Shown here one piece after another: positions 16,742 through 25,403 of a stretch of 64,000 nucleotides of DNA; the stretch's first letter is position 1, and each line of letters begins with the position of its first letter. Position numbers and translations under genes: made by a program. The notes under the pieces are model-generated. The model searched no databases, was not told the DNA's origin, and worked only from the letters and a program-made list of their open reading frames with translations. Source of the stretch: Nocardioides euryhalodurans (lineage in GTDB: Bacteria > Actinomycetota > Actinomycetes > Propionibacteriales > Nocardioidaceae); the NCBI RefSeq assembly GCF_004564375.1, contig NZ_CP038267.1:825501-889500 (forward strand), given 5' to 3'.

Positions 16742-19285
16742 GTGGCCACCCGCGGCAAGCTCAGGGTCTACCTCGGCGCAGCACCCGGCGTGGGCAAGAC
16801 CTACGCCATGCTGGGCGAGGGACACCGGCGCGCGGAGCGAGGCACCGACGTGGTCGTCGGCTTCGTCGAGACGCACGGGCGGCAGCACACCGCGGACCTG
16901 GTCGACGGCCTGGAGCTGGTCCCCCGAAAGCCCGTCGCCTACCGCAGCTCCACGTTCGAGGAGATGGATGTCGACGCCGTCCTCGCCCGTCACCCCAAGG
17001 TCGCGCTGGTCGACGAGCTCGCCCACACCAATGTCCCCGGCTCTCGGAACACCAAGCGGTGGCAGGACATCGACGAGCTCCTGGACGCCGGCATCGACGT
17101 CATCACCACGGTCAACATCCAGCACCTGGAGTCGGTCAACGACGTCGTCGAGAAGATCACCGGGGTCCCCCAGCGGGAGACCGTGCCCGACGCCGTCGTC
17201 CGCGCCGCCGACCAGATCGAGCTCGAGGACATGAGTGCCGAGGCCCTGCGGCGGCGCCTGGCCCACGGCAACGTCTACGCCCCGGAGAAGATCGACGCCG
17301 CCCTGTCCAACTACTTCCGTGCCGGCAACCTCAACGCCCTCCGCGAGCTCGCCCTGCTGTGGACCGCCGACCGGGTCGACGACGCCCTCCAGCAGTACCG
17401 GGACACGCACGACATCACCGGTACCTGGGAGGCCAGGGAGCGGGTCGTCGTCGCCCTCACCGGAGGCCCCGAGGGTGAGACGCTCGTACGCCGGGCGGCT
17501 CGCATCGCTGCCCGCGCGAGCGGGGGCGACCTGCTCGCCGTGCACGTCGCCCGCTCCGACGGGCTCTCCGGTGCGAGCCAGGGCGCGCTGGCCACCCAGC
17601 GGTTGCTCGTCGAGTCTCTGGGTGGGACCTACCACCAGGTGCTCGGCGACGACGTCCCGGCGGCGCTGCTCGCCTTCGCGAGGGCCGAGAACGCCACCCA
17701 GCTGGTCCTGGGCGACAGCCGTCGACCTGCCCTGGCCCGGGTGTTCAGCCCGGGAACGGCCAGTGACACCGTCCGGGCGTCCGGCGACATCGACGTCCAC
17801 ATCGTCACCCACGCCCACACCGGGCGCGGGGTGTCGCTGCCGCACGGCGGCGGCAGCCTCGGACCTCGTCGGAAGCTGCAGGGGTACGTCCTCGCCCTGG
17901 CGCTACCGCCCCTCCTCACCCTGGCGCTCAGTCCATTTCCGAGCGAGCTGAACCTGGTCAGCGACATGTTGCTCTTCCTGCTCCTCACGGTCGTGGTGGC
18001 CCTGGTCGGCGGCCTCGCGCCGGCACTCATCGCGGCCGTGCTGGGGTCGGTCCTGCTGAACTACTTCTTCACTCCCCCGCTGCACACGCTGACCATCGGC
18101 GACACCAACAACGCCCTCGCGCTGCTGGTCTTCGTCCTGGTGGCGACACTCGTCAGCTCGACCGTCGACCTCGCCGCCAGGCGGACCCGGCAGGCGGCCC
18201 GCGCGGCCGCCGAGGCTCGTACGCTGGCCAACCTCGCCGGCAGCGTCCTGGGCGGCGAGGAGGCCCTGACGGAGATGCTGGACCGGGTCCGGGAGACCTT
18301 CGCACTCCGGTCGGTCACCCTGCTCGAGCGCGACGCCGGCGGCTGGGTGCCGGTGGCGAGCGCCGGTTCCCCGGTCGCCCGGCCGAGCGACGCCGACACC
18401 CAGGTGCCCGCAGGTGAGCGCCTGGTCCTCGCCCTCTGCGGACGCCTGCTGGAGGCCGAGGACCAGCGGCTGGTCGGTGCGTTCGCCGCCCAGGCCGCAG
18501 TCGTGCTCGACCACATCCGGCTCAGCCGGGCAGCGGCCGAGGCCGCGCCCCTCGCCGAGGCCAACAAGGTCCGCACCGCCCTCCTCGCGGCCGTGGGCCA
18601 CGACTTCCGGACCCCGCTCGCCGCGGCGAAGGCGTCCGTCGCGACCCTCCTGAGCCTCGACCTCGACCTTCCCGCGGACGACCGGCGCGAGCTGCTGCAC
18701 GCTGCCGACACCTCGCTGGACCGGCTGGCCGGACTGGTCGACAACCTGCTCGACATGAGCCGGCTGCACACCGGAGCGATGTCGATCGACCTGCAGCCCA
18801 CGGCCGTGGACGAGGTCGTCGCGCGGGCGCTCGACGACCTCGGCGAGGACGGCCGCACCATCGTCATCGACGCACCCGACGACCTCCCTCTCGTGCGGGC
18901 GGACCCCGGCCTGCTCGAGCGGGTCCTCGCCAACATCGGAGCCAACGCCCTGCGCTACTCACCAGCGCAGCGGCCACCCCACCTGACCTGCAGCACGCTG
19001 GCGGAGCGGGTCGAGATCCGCGTCATCGACCGCGGCCCGGGCATCCCGGCCGACGACTGGGACCGGATCTTCCTGCCCTTCCAACGCCTGGGCGACACCG
19101 ACAACACCACCGGCATCGGTCTCGGCCTGGCCCTCTCCCGTGGCCTGACCGAGGCGATGGGCGGCACGCTGGAGCCCGAGGAGACGCCCGGCGGCGGCCT
19201 GACCATGGTGGTCTCCCTGCCGACCGCCTCCGACATCCCCGCCGCTGCCCCCGGCCGGCGTGAGCGCGACGGGACGCCTCGATGA
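16742..19285 (+). CDS. kdpD: Osmosensitive K+ channel sensor histidine kinase
   Basis: 847 residues, GTG start. The domain order is full-length: N-terminal KdpD domain with Walker A GAAPGVGKT (12-20) and VDELAHTNVPGSRNTKRW; a universal-stress-type domain; four clustered membrane spans of DUF4118 at about 378-480; a GAF-like region; the dimerisation helix with the phosphorylated H620 in VGHDFRTPLAAAKAS; and an intact ATPase domain (NIGANALRYSP, RGPGIP, GIGLGLALSRGL). It senses K+ limitation or ionic stress and controls KdpE phosphorylation. In other bacteria the N-terminal region binds c-di-AMP. It overlaps kdpE by 4 bases. Confidence 0.95.
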   Translation: MATRGKLRVYLGAAPGVGKTYAMLGEGHRRAERGTDVVVGFVETHGRQHTADLVDGLELVPRKPVAYRSSTFEEMDVDAVLARHPKVALVDELAHTNVPGSRNTKRWQDIDELLDAGIDVITTVNIQHLESVNDVVEKITGVPQRETVPDAVVRAADQIELEDMSAEALRRRLAHGNVYAPEKIDAALSNYFRAGNLNALRELALLWTADRVDDALQQYRDTHDITGTWEARERVVVALTGGPEGETLVRRAARIAARASGGDLLAVHVARSDGLSGASQGALATQRLLVESLGGTYHQVLGDDVPAALLAFARAENATQLVLGDSRRPALARVFSPGTASDTVRASGDIDVHIVTHAHTGRGVSLPHGGGSLGPRRKLQGYVLALALPPLLTLALSPFPSELNLVSDMLLFLLLTVVVALVGGLAPALIAAVLGSVLLNYFFTPPLHTLTIGDTNNALALLVFVLVATLVSSTVDLAARRTRQAARAAAEARTLANLAGSVLGGEEALTEMLDRVRETFALRSVTLLERDAGGWVPVASAGSPVARPSDADTQVPAGERLVLALCGRLLEAEDQRLVGAFAAQAAVVLDHIRLSRAAAEAAPLAEANKVRTALLAAVGHDFRTPLAAAKASVATLLSLDLDLPADDRRELLHAADTSLDRLAGLVDNLLDMSRLHTGAMSIDLQPTAVDEVVARALDDLGEDGRTIVIDAPDDLPLVRADPGLLERVLANIGANALRYSPAQRPPHLTCSTLAERVEIRVIDRGPGIPADDWDRIFLPFQRLGDTDNTTGIGLGLALSRGLTEAMGGTLEPEETPGGGLTMVVSLPTASDIPAAAPGRRERDGTPR

Positions 19286-19956
19286 CGCGCGTCCTCGTGG
19301 TCGACGACGAGCCGCAGCTCCTCCGCGCACTGACCATCAACCTGCGTGCCCGCGGCTATGACGTCAGTGGGGCCGCGACGGGCGCGGAGGCACTCGCGGC
19401 AGCAGCCGGTCACCATCCCGAGGTCGTCATCCTCGACCTCGGCCTCCCGGACATGGAGGGCACCGACGTCATCGCGGGGCTGCGTGGCTGGACAGAGGTA
19501 CCCATTCTCGTGCTCTCGGGACGGACCGACAGCCTCGACAAGGTCGAGGCGCTCGACGCAGGAGCCGACGACTACGTGACCAAGCCGTTCGGCATGGACG
19601 AGCTCCTCGCTCGCCTGCGCGCGATGACCCGCCGGTCCGGTGACACGCAGGAACAGCCGGTCGTGCAGCTCGGAGAGGTCATGGTGGACCTCGCGGCCCA
19701 CCGCGTCACCCGGGATGGCGAGGACGTACGGCTCACGCCGACGGAGTGGCACCTGCTCGAGGTCCTCGTACGACACCCCGGCAAGCTGCTGAGCCAGCGC
19801 CAGCTGCTGACCGAGGTCTGGGGTCCCGGCTACGAGACGGCCCAGGGCAACCTGCGCGTCTACATGGCCCAGCTGCGCCGCAAGCTCGAGCCTGACCCGT
19901 CGCGTCCCCGCCACCTCCTCAACGAGCCCGGTATGGGCTATCGCTTCGAGCCATGA
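19282..19956 (+). CDS. kdpE: KDP operon response regulator
   Basis: 224 residues. It has an intact receiver domain (acidic D8-D9, phosphorylated D52 in VVILDLGLPD, conserved K in YVTKPF) and an OmpR-type winged-helix domain ending GMGYRFEP. It activates kdp expression when phosphorylated by KdpD. Its ATG overlaps the kdpD stop. The repeats at 12052-12105 are its likely target, inferred from spacing and position. Confidence 0.95.
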   Translation: MTRVLVVDDEPQLLRALTINLRARGYDVSGAATGAEALAAAAGHHPEVVILDLGLPDMEGTDVIAGLRGWTEVPILVLSGRTDSLDKVEALDAGADDYVTKPFGMDELLARLRAMTRRSGDTQEQPVVQLGEVMVDLAAHRVTRDGEDVRLTPTEWHLLEVLVRHPGKLLSQRQLLTEVWGPGYETAQGNLRVYMAQLRRKLEPDPSRPRHLLNEPGMGYRFEP

Positions 19957-19993
19957 CCACCACGTCAGGACGACGGAGAGGCGGTGGGCCCAC

Positions 19994-20758
19994 ATGAGCA
20001 GCCCGACCGAGGATCAGCCGGTGGCGCGACGCTGGCGCACTGCAGCACGCGTCGGTGCCGTGGTCCTGCCGCTGGCGACGTGCGCCGCGCTGTCGACGGT
20101 CCAGGACAGCGTCACCACGGCGACGGCCGTGCTGGTCCTCGTCCTGTGGGTCGTGGCCGCGTCCGCCTCGGGCGACCGGGTCGCGGGCCTGCTCGCGGCG
20201 CTTTCCGGCAGCCTCTGGTTCGACTTCTTCCTCACCGAGCCCTACCTGCGCTTCACGATCGCGGATGCAGACGACATCGAGGCGACGGTGCTGCTGATCA
20301 TCATCGGCGCGTCCGTGACCGAGATAGCCCTGTGGGGGCACCGGCAGCAGGCGCGGGCTGCCCGGCGCTCCGGCTACCTCGAGGGAGTCCTCGGCACCGC
20401 CAAGGTGGTCTCGGAGGGCCAGACCCCCACTCCGGCACTGATCGAGATCGTCTCCCGCCAGGTCACCGCCGTGCTGGGGGCCGACTCGTGCCGGTTCGTC
20501 CCGGGCCCGGTCCACGACGCCCGGGTGGCCGCGCTGGACCACGACGGGGTGCTCACGAGGGAGGGCCGCGTCGTCGACGTCGACCGGCTCGGCCTGCCGA
20601 CCAACGAGCACACCGCCATCGTCGTACGTCGGGGCGCGGACGTGGTCGGGCACTTCCTGGTGACCGCCACCAGTGTCGTCGCGTACCCGTCCCGAGAGCA
20701 GCGCCGCGTCGCCGTCCTCCTCGCCGACCAGGTCGCCACCGGACTGGGGTCCGAGTGA
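19994..20758 (+). CDS. KdpD-like membrane sensor without kinase domain (DUF4118 protein)
   Basis: 254 residues, 37 bases after kdpE. The first half has four membrane spans resembling the DUF4118 block of KdpD (GLLAALSGSLWFDFFLTEPYLRFTI is the typical span-loop pattern), and the second half is a GAF-like domain (ALIEIVSRQVTAVLGADSC to the end). There is no histidine dimerisation box or ATPase domain, so it cannot signal as a kinase on its own. It could compete with or modulate KdpD by forming mixed assemblies, or act in another K+ or stress response. Such kinase-less proteins next to kdp occur in related genomes as far as I recall; function is unproven. Confidence 0.8.
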   Translation: MSSPTEDQPVARRWRTAARVGAVVLPLATCAALSTVQDSVTTATAVLVLVLWVVAASASGDRVAGLLAALSGSLWFDFFLTEPYLRFTIADADDIEATVLLIIIGASVTEIALWGHRQQARAARRSGYLEGVLGTAKVVSEGQTPTPALIEIVSRQVTAVLGADSCRFVPGPVHDARVAALDHDGVLTREGRVVDVDRLGLPTNEHTAIVVRRGADVVGHFLVTATSVVAYPSREQRRVAVLLADQVATGLGSE

Positions 20759-20797
20759 CGTGACCTGTCCCCTGCAGCGTGAGACAGACTGAAGGCC

Positions 20798-21639
20798 ATG
20801 CAGCACCTCCGCATCGCGAGCCCGCGCGACCCGACGCGCGAGGTCATCACTGCCCTGCAGTGAGACCTCGCGGTCACGAGCCTGAGCCGTGTCCGTGGCG
20901 CTTCGCTGGAACCCGAGGGCGACATCGTCGAGGCCGACGTCGCCCGCGAGGGGGTGAACGCCGTCGTCGACCGCCTGCGTCACCTGGGCGCACACCATCC
21001 ACAACCAGCCCGTCGTCACGTGGCTGTCCCGCCGCGTCCTGGACGCCGAGCGCCGTACTCCCGGGTCCTCCGCCGACACGGTGGTGTGGGCGGACGTCAC
21101 CCAGCGCGCCTAGAGGAGTCCGAGCTCACCTGGACCTACGTCACGTTCATGACGTTGGCGACCATGATCGCCAGCATCGCCATCGCGCTGGACTCACGGG
21201 TACTGGTCATCGGAGCGATGGTGCTCGGTCCCGAGTTCGTGGCGATCGCTGCCCTGGGGCTCGCTCTCGTGCGGCGCCGCTACTCATGCTCTGGTTCGCG
21301 GACTCGCACGCTGGTGCTCAACTTCGCCGTCGCGATCGCCCTGACCGTGCTCGCAGCCCTGCTCGCACGATGGCTCGGCTGGGTGACCTACGCGCAGGTG
21401 ACGGCTCCACGCCTGGACACGGCCTTCATCTACACGCCGGACAGGTGGTCGTTCATCGTCGCGGTCGTCGCCGGCGCCGAAGGTGTGCTGTCGCTGACGT
21501 CCGCCAAGGTCGGCGGGCTGTCCGGGGTGTTCATCACGGTGACCACGGTGCCCGCCGCCGGCAACGTCGCACTCGGCCTGGACTTCGGGGTGCCCGCCGA
21601 GGTGTGGGCAGCCTCGCGCAGCTCGGCGCCCCGTCCTGA
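20798..21639 (+). pseudogene. Decayed DUF389 membrane protein gene
   Basis: The frame starting at the ATG at 20798 (MQHLRIASPRDP) meets a TGA at 20861, resumes as [20 protein letters not shown], and then needs a frame change near 20990 to read [19 protein letters not shown] and ADVTQRA. A TAG at 21111 follows where a tyrosine codon seems to have lost one base, and the original frame resumes with [20 protein letters not shown] and the DUF389 spans ([48 protein letters not shown]). A short compensated shift near 21285 and a one-base loss near 21607 (VWGSLAQLG out of frame) complete the damage. Intact relatives run about 300 residues or more without such lesions. Confidence 0.85.
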
Positions 21640-21710
21640 GAGGTGCTGGTCCTCCCATGGCAGGACCAAGGACCCTTCCGGTCGCGAGCGCGCCGGGGCG
21701 ACCGTGCCCC

Positions 21711-22178
21711 ATGGACCACGACATCGAGCTCGTCGACGTTCCCCCGCAGCATGTCGCTGTCGTGCGGGCCGACGTGGACGTCGGAGAGTTCCCCGGCTTC
21801 CTCGGTGGCGCCTTCGAGGAGGTGATGACGGTCCTCGCCCAGCAGGGTCTGGACCCCACCGGGCCACCCCTCGGCCGCTACGTCCCCGTCGCCGCCGGTC
21901 GCTTCCGGGTCGAGGCAGGCTTTCCGGCGGCTCGACCGGTTACCGCGTCAGGCCGGGTCGTCCCTGCAGAGCTCCCCGGAGGCACGGTTGCCCGGTGCCT
22001 CCACCGGGGGCCGTACGAGGAGGTGGCCGCGGTCTACAGGGCCGTGACCGACTGGGTCGAGGACCACGGCCTGACCGTGTCCGGTCCTCCGTGGGAGTGC
22101 TACCTCGACGAGCCCGACGTGCCGCAGCCGCGGACCGAGGTGCTCGTCCCGTGCGCCGCGGCCGAGCCGGCGGGCTGA
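21711..22178 (+). CDS. GyrI-like small-molecule-binding protein
   Basis: 155 residues from the ATG at 21711. An upstream in-frame ATG at 21657 would add 18 residues of low-complexity character that overlap the DUF389 relic. The fold matches GyrI-like/AraC effector-binding domains: [50 protein letters not shown] and the C-terminal [11 protein letters not shown], in which the conserved glutamate contacts ligands in BmrR-like proteins. Stand-alone members bind hydrophobic cations or drugs and some hydrolyse them. There is no DNA-binding domain. It lies between the pseudogene and the aldolase gene. Confidence 0.8.
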   Translation: MDHDIELVDVPPQHVAVVRADVDVGEFPGFLGGAFEEVMTVLAQQGLDPTGPPLGRYVPVAAGRFRVEAGFPAARPVTASGRVVPAELPGGTVARCLHRGPYEEVAAVYRAVTDWVEDHGLTVSGPPWECYLDEPDVPQPRTEVLVPCAAAEPAG

Positions 22179-22298
22179 CGTGGGACCAAGGTCCCACCCA
22201 CCGGGGAAGCAAGCCTCGGGACGCGACCGCGCGCCACGACGAGGATCGGGTCAGGTGGTCGCCGGTACGCCCGCTCCGGACGCCGTAGGAGGCAGCAC

Positions 22299-23354
22299 AT
22301 GACAGCGTCGACGACCAGGGCCACGGCCCTCGCGCTCGTGGCACCCGGCAAGGGGATCCTGGCTGCGGACGAGAGCACCCCGACCATGGCACGACGCTTG
22401 GCGGGGGTCGGTCTCGAGTCGACCGAGCCCGTCCGACGTGCCTACCGGGAGACCCTGTTCACCACACCGGACCTCGCCCGACACGTGAGCGGCGTCATCC
22501 TCTACGACGAGACGATCCGGCAGCGTGCCGCTGACGGCACGCCGATGCCCCAGCTCCTCGACCGCGCCGGGATCATCCCGGGCATCAAGGTCGACGCCGG
22601 CGTGACCGCGCTGCCGTCCTTCCCGGGCGAGGTGGTGACGGCCGGTCTCGACGGACTCCGCGAACGGCTCGCCGACTACGCCGCGCTCGGGGCTCGCTTC
22701 GCCAAGTGGCGCGCAGTGATCCGGATCGGTGAGGACCGACCGAGCGAGGCGTGCCTCCGGGCCAACGCGCACGCGCTGGCCCGCTACGCCGCGCTCGCCC
22801 AGGAGTCGGGCCTCACCCCGATCGTGGAGCCCGAGGTGCTGATGGACGGGCCGCACTCGCTGGAGAGGTGCGCAAGCGTGACCTCGGCCGCCCTCAGGTA
22901 CGTCTACGAGGAGCTGGCCCGGTACCGGGTCGACCTCGCCGGGACCCTGCTCAAGCCCAACATGGTCCTGCCCGGAGCAGACGCCACGGAGTCCGTCGAC
23001 GACGCCGCGATCGCGGACCGGACCCTGGCGGTGCTGCGCGACACGGTGCCGGCCTCCGTGCCCGGCATCGTATTCCTCTCCGGGGGCCAGACCGAGGAGC
23101 AGGCGGCCGCGCGTCTCGCGGCGCTCAACCGAGCGGCTCCCCAGCCCTGGCAGCTGAGCTTCTCGTTCGGCCGAGCCCTGCAGGCGCCGGCCCTCCGCGC
23201 GTGGGCCGACGACGAGGGTTCGGTCCCGGCCACCCAGTCCGCCCTGCTGAACCAGGCAGCCCTGGCCGGCGCCGCCCGGTACGGCGCCGACGACCCGGCC
23301 GACGTGCACCTGGCCCCGTTGTCACCCCCGGTGTCCGGAGCTCCGGCACCATGA
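22299..23354 (+). CDS. Class I fructose-bisphosphate aldolase
   Basis: 351 residues, with a strong AGGAGG ribosome site 9 bases before the ATG. It cleaves fructose-1,6-bisphosphate to two triose phosphates through a Schiff base. Marks of the class I enzyme are GKGILAADESTPTMARR (18-34), FAKWRAV with K136, PIVEPEV with the catalytic glutamate, and the Schiff-base lysine K219 in GTLLKPNMVLPG; SGGQTEEQA and FSFGRALQ bind phosphate. Most actinobacteria use the zinc class II enzyme for glycolysis, so this is probably an additional, condition-specific aldolase. It overlaps the following mini-gene by 4 bases. Confidence 0.95.
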   Translation: MTASTTRATALALVAPGKGILAADESTPTMARRLAGVGLESTEPVRRAYRETLFTTPDLARHVSGVILYDETIRQRAADGTPMPQLLDRAGIIPGIKVDAGVTALPSFPGEVVTAGLDGLRERLADYAALGARFAKWRAVIRIGEDRPSEACLRANAHALARYAALAQESGLTPIVEPEVLMDGPHSLERCASVTSAALRYVYEELARYRVDLAGTLLKPNMVLPGADATESVDDAAIADRTLAVLRDTVPASVPGIVFLSGGQTEEQAAARLAALNRAAPQPWQLSFSFGRALQAPALRAWADDEGSVPATQSALLNQAALAGAARYGADDPADVHLAPLSPPVSGAPAP

Positions 23355-23518
23355 GCCGGGAAGACGCCCCCACGTTCCTCGAGCGGCACCACCGCGTCGG
23401 GGTGCTCCTCACGATGCTGCTGCTGCTGGCGCTCGCCGTCGCCACGGGTGCGCTGCTCGGCTCGGCGCTGGTGCGCCTGGTCGATCTCGTGCTGGGGATG
23501 CTCGGCAGCGCGAGCTAG
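23351..23518 (+). CDS. Small single-span membrane protein coupled to the aldolase gene
   Basis: 55 residues, ATG overlapping the aldolase stop (ATGA). After a charged N-terminus (SREDAPTFLERHHR) there is one or two hydrophobic stretches (VLLTMLLLLALAVATGALLG and LVRLVDLVLGMLG). I do not recognise a family. The overlap and G/C codon bias support it being translated. The stop touches the stop of the convergent SHOCT gene with no spacer. Confidence 0.6.
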   Translation: MSREDAPTFLERHHRVGVLLTMLLLLALAVATGALLGSALVRLVDLVLGMLGSAS

Positions 23519-23902
23519 TCAGGCCAGCGCCTTCTGCTTCAGCGTCTCGTACTCCGCCTGCGTGATCGCCCCGGAGTCCAGCAGCGCCTTGGCCTCCGCG
23601 ACCTGCGAGGCTGCACCGCCGCCGGAGGTCCCGGCCACAGCGCGGATGCGGTCGTCCTGGGCCGCGATCTGGCGGTCGACCCACTCCTGCTGGCGCCGGG
23701 CCATGCTCGCCCCGCGGGAGATCAGGTAGATGAGCGAGGCCAGCAGCGGGAGCAGGACCAGGAAGATCGACCAGCCCGCCTTGCCCCAGCCCGAGAGCTC
23801 CTTGTCGCGGAAGATGTCGGTGATGATGTGGAACAGGAGCATCAGGTAGGCGATGAAGACGTACGAGATCAAGATGAACCACAAGACGTCCCAGAAGCTC
23901 AT
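23519..23902 (-). CDS. PLDc_N / SHOCT domain membrane protein
   Basis: 127 residues. Two N-terminal membrane spans (FWDVLWFILISYVFIAYLML and WSIFLVLLPLLASLIYLI), with the pattern found at the start of cardiolipin synthases and stand-alone PLDc_N proteins, then a linker and a C-terminal SHOCT domain (AEAKALLDSGAITQAEYETL). SHOCT domains are short oligomerisation helices. No catalytic HKD motif is present. Role unknown; it is common in actinobacterial envelope or stress loci. Confidence 0.85.
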   Translation of the reverse strand: MSFWDVLWFILISYVFIAYLMLLFHIITDIFRDKELSGWGKAGWSIFLVLLPLLASLIYLISRGASMARRQQEWVDRQIAAQDDRIRAVAGTSGGGAASQVAEAKALLDSGAITQAEYETLKQKALA

Positions 23903-23968
23903 GACGTTCCTCTCCGGTGGCCGCCCGGCCCAGCCGGCGGGTGTTGGTTGCTTAAGAAACTAGGGAGG

Positions 23969-25228
23969 TCAGCCGGCCGGGACCTCATCCGAGGTGAGGT
24001 ATTCGCGCCGTCCTGCCCCGGCCAGCACCTGCAGCACTGCGAGCACGACGAGGACGATCGACAGGGACCACCACCAGCGGGCGAGCGAGACGTCGTTGCC
24101 CCACAACAGGCCCACGAGACCCAGGCCGAGCACGACGAAGCGGAGCCATCGCAGGTTCGCGGCCACCCAGCTGCCCGCACCGCGGAGCTGGTCCCCCGGC
24201 ATCGCCGCCCCGGCCCGCTCCAGCCCACCCACGACCGCGGTCCGCACGCCGGTGCCCGAGGCATTGCTCCCGGCGAACCAGCCGGCCACGACCAGCGCCA
24301 GGCCCAGCCACAGGATGACTTGCTGCCCGCGCTGGAGGTAGGCCAGGAGGGTCTCGTAGAAGGCGGTGCTGGCCGGTCCGAGGGCCGTCCCGGAGAGCTC
24401 GTTGTCGAACAGCTGCCCGCCGACCGAGAGGGCGAAGGCGATCAGCACCGCGTTGGCGGCGATCACCGCGCCGATGGCGACGGTCATCCGCGCCTTCCGT
24501 CGGGCCAGCACGAAGGCGAGCACGAACAGCGCACCGACGAACGGGAGGAGCCACTTCGCCACCGGGTTGGAGAACGCGTAGATCGTCCGCAGCTGCTCGA
24601 GCTGCGGGGCGTCGAGCAGCACGATCTGGCGGTCCGTCTCGGGGATCGGCGCGTTCTCGATGAACGTGAGCCCCCGGTCCACCAGTCGCGCCTTCACCTC
24701 GTCGATGACCTCCGAGACGTCGAGCACGACCTCGTCGCCCTGCAGCGACACGGCCCCCGACTGGTCGCCCTCGAGGATGCGTTGCAGCGCCTGCTGGGCG
24801 CGGGTGTTCACACGCGTCCAGAGGTCCGCGAAGGTGTCCGAGGCGATGAACTCGCGCACCTGCCGCTCGACGGCCCCGTTGATCGCCGCCGACAGCGGCC
24901 CCACGAGCAGCTCCAGGCGCGGGGCGTCCGCGATCACCCCGGAGAACGCCTGGGTCAGGAGGGCCTCGACGTCGACCTGCTGCTGGATCGCATCGGTCAC
25001 GGTCGTGGCGATGGCGTCCTGCACCTCCGGGGAGTCCACGAGCGGGCCGACCGTCTCCACGTAGCGCTGGGTGTCGTTGATGGTGCGCTGCCCCCAGTAC
25101 GCCACGGCTGCCGGGGTCGCCAGGAGGCCCGCCAGCACGAGGCAGAGGACGGCAGCGGCCCCGCGCCCACGCGATGGCCGTGGCGATGCTGCGACGCTCA
25201 TCCGAGCTGTCTGGCTGCTCTCGTCCAT
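23969..25228 (-). CDS. Multi-span membrane protein with large extracytoplasmic helical domain
   Basis: 419 residues from the ATG at 25228; the open frame extends much further upstream but only as a shadow of the opposite-strand phosphatase gene. The N-terminus has one span (AAAVLCLVLAGLLATPAAVA) with a signal-anchor look. A helical, mostly charged region of about 200 residues follows (TINDTQRYVETVGPL, then repeated amphipathic helices), then four or five spans (WLLPFVGALFVLAFVLA, MTVAIGAVIAANAVLIAFAL, VILWLGLALVVAGWFAG, FVVLGLGLVGLLWG, SLSIVLVVLAVLQVLAG). I recognise similar uncharacterised actinobacterial proteins but no function. It is divergent from the phosphatase gene. Confidence 0.75.
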   Translation of the reverse strand: MDESSQTARMSVAASPRPSRGRGAAAVLCLVLAGLLATPAAVAYWGQRTINDTQRYVETVGPLVDSPEVQDAIATTVTDAIQQQVDVEALLTQAFSGVIADAPRLELLVGPLSAAINGAVERQVREFIASDTFADLWTRVNTRAQQALQRILEGDQSGAVSLQGDEVVLDVSEVIDEVKARLVDRGLTFIENAPIPETDRQIVLLDAPQLEQLRTIYAFSNPVAKWLLPFVGALFVLAFVLARRKARMTVAIGAVIAANAVLIAFALSVGGQLFDNELSGTALGPASTAFYETLLAYLQRGQQVILWLGLALVVAGWFAGSNASGTGVRTAVVGGLERAGAAMPGDQLRGAGSWVAANLRWLRFVVLGLGLVGLLWGNDVSLARWWWSLSIVLVVLAVLQVLAGAGRREYLTSDEVPAG

Positions 25229-25403
25229 CGGCGTCTCCCTGGAGTGGTGTCGGCTCCGATCGTGCGGGCGACGGGAGCCGCTGCGCATCATGCGATCCGG
25301 GTGAGTCCGGCGAACGGTCGACGGTCTCACCCGATCCGCGTGACGCGCAGCCGCGACCGGATCGAGGAACATCGTCCGTGCAGCGCACCGAGGAGGACAG
25401 CCG

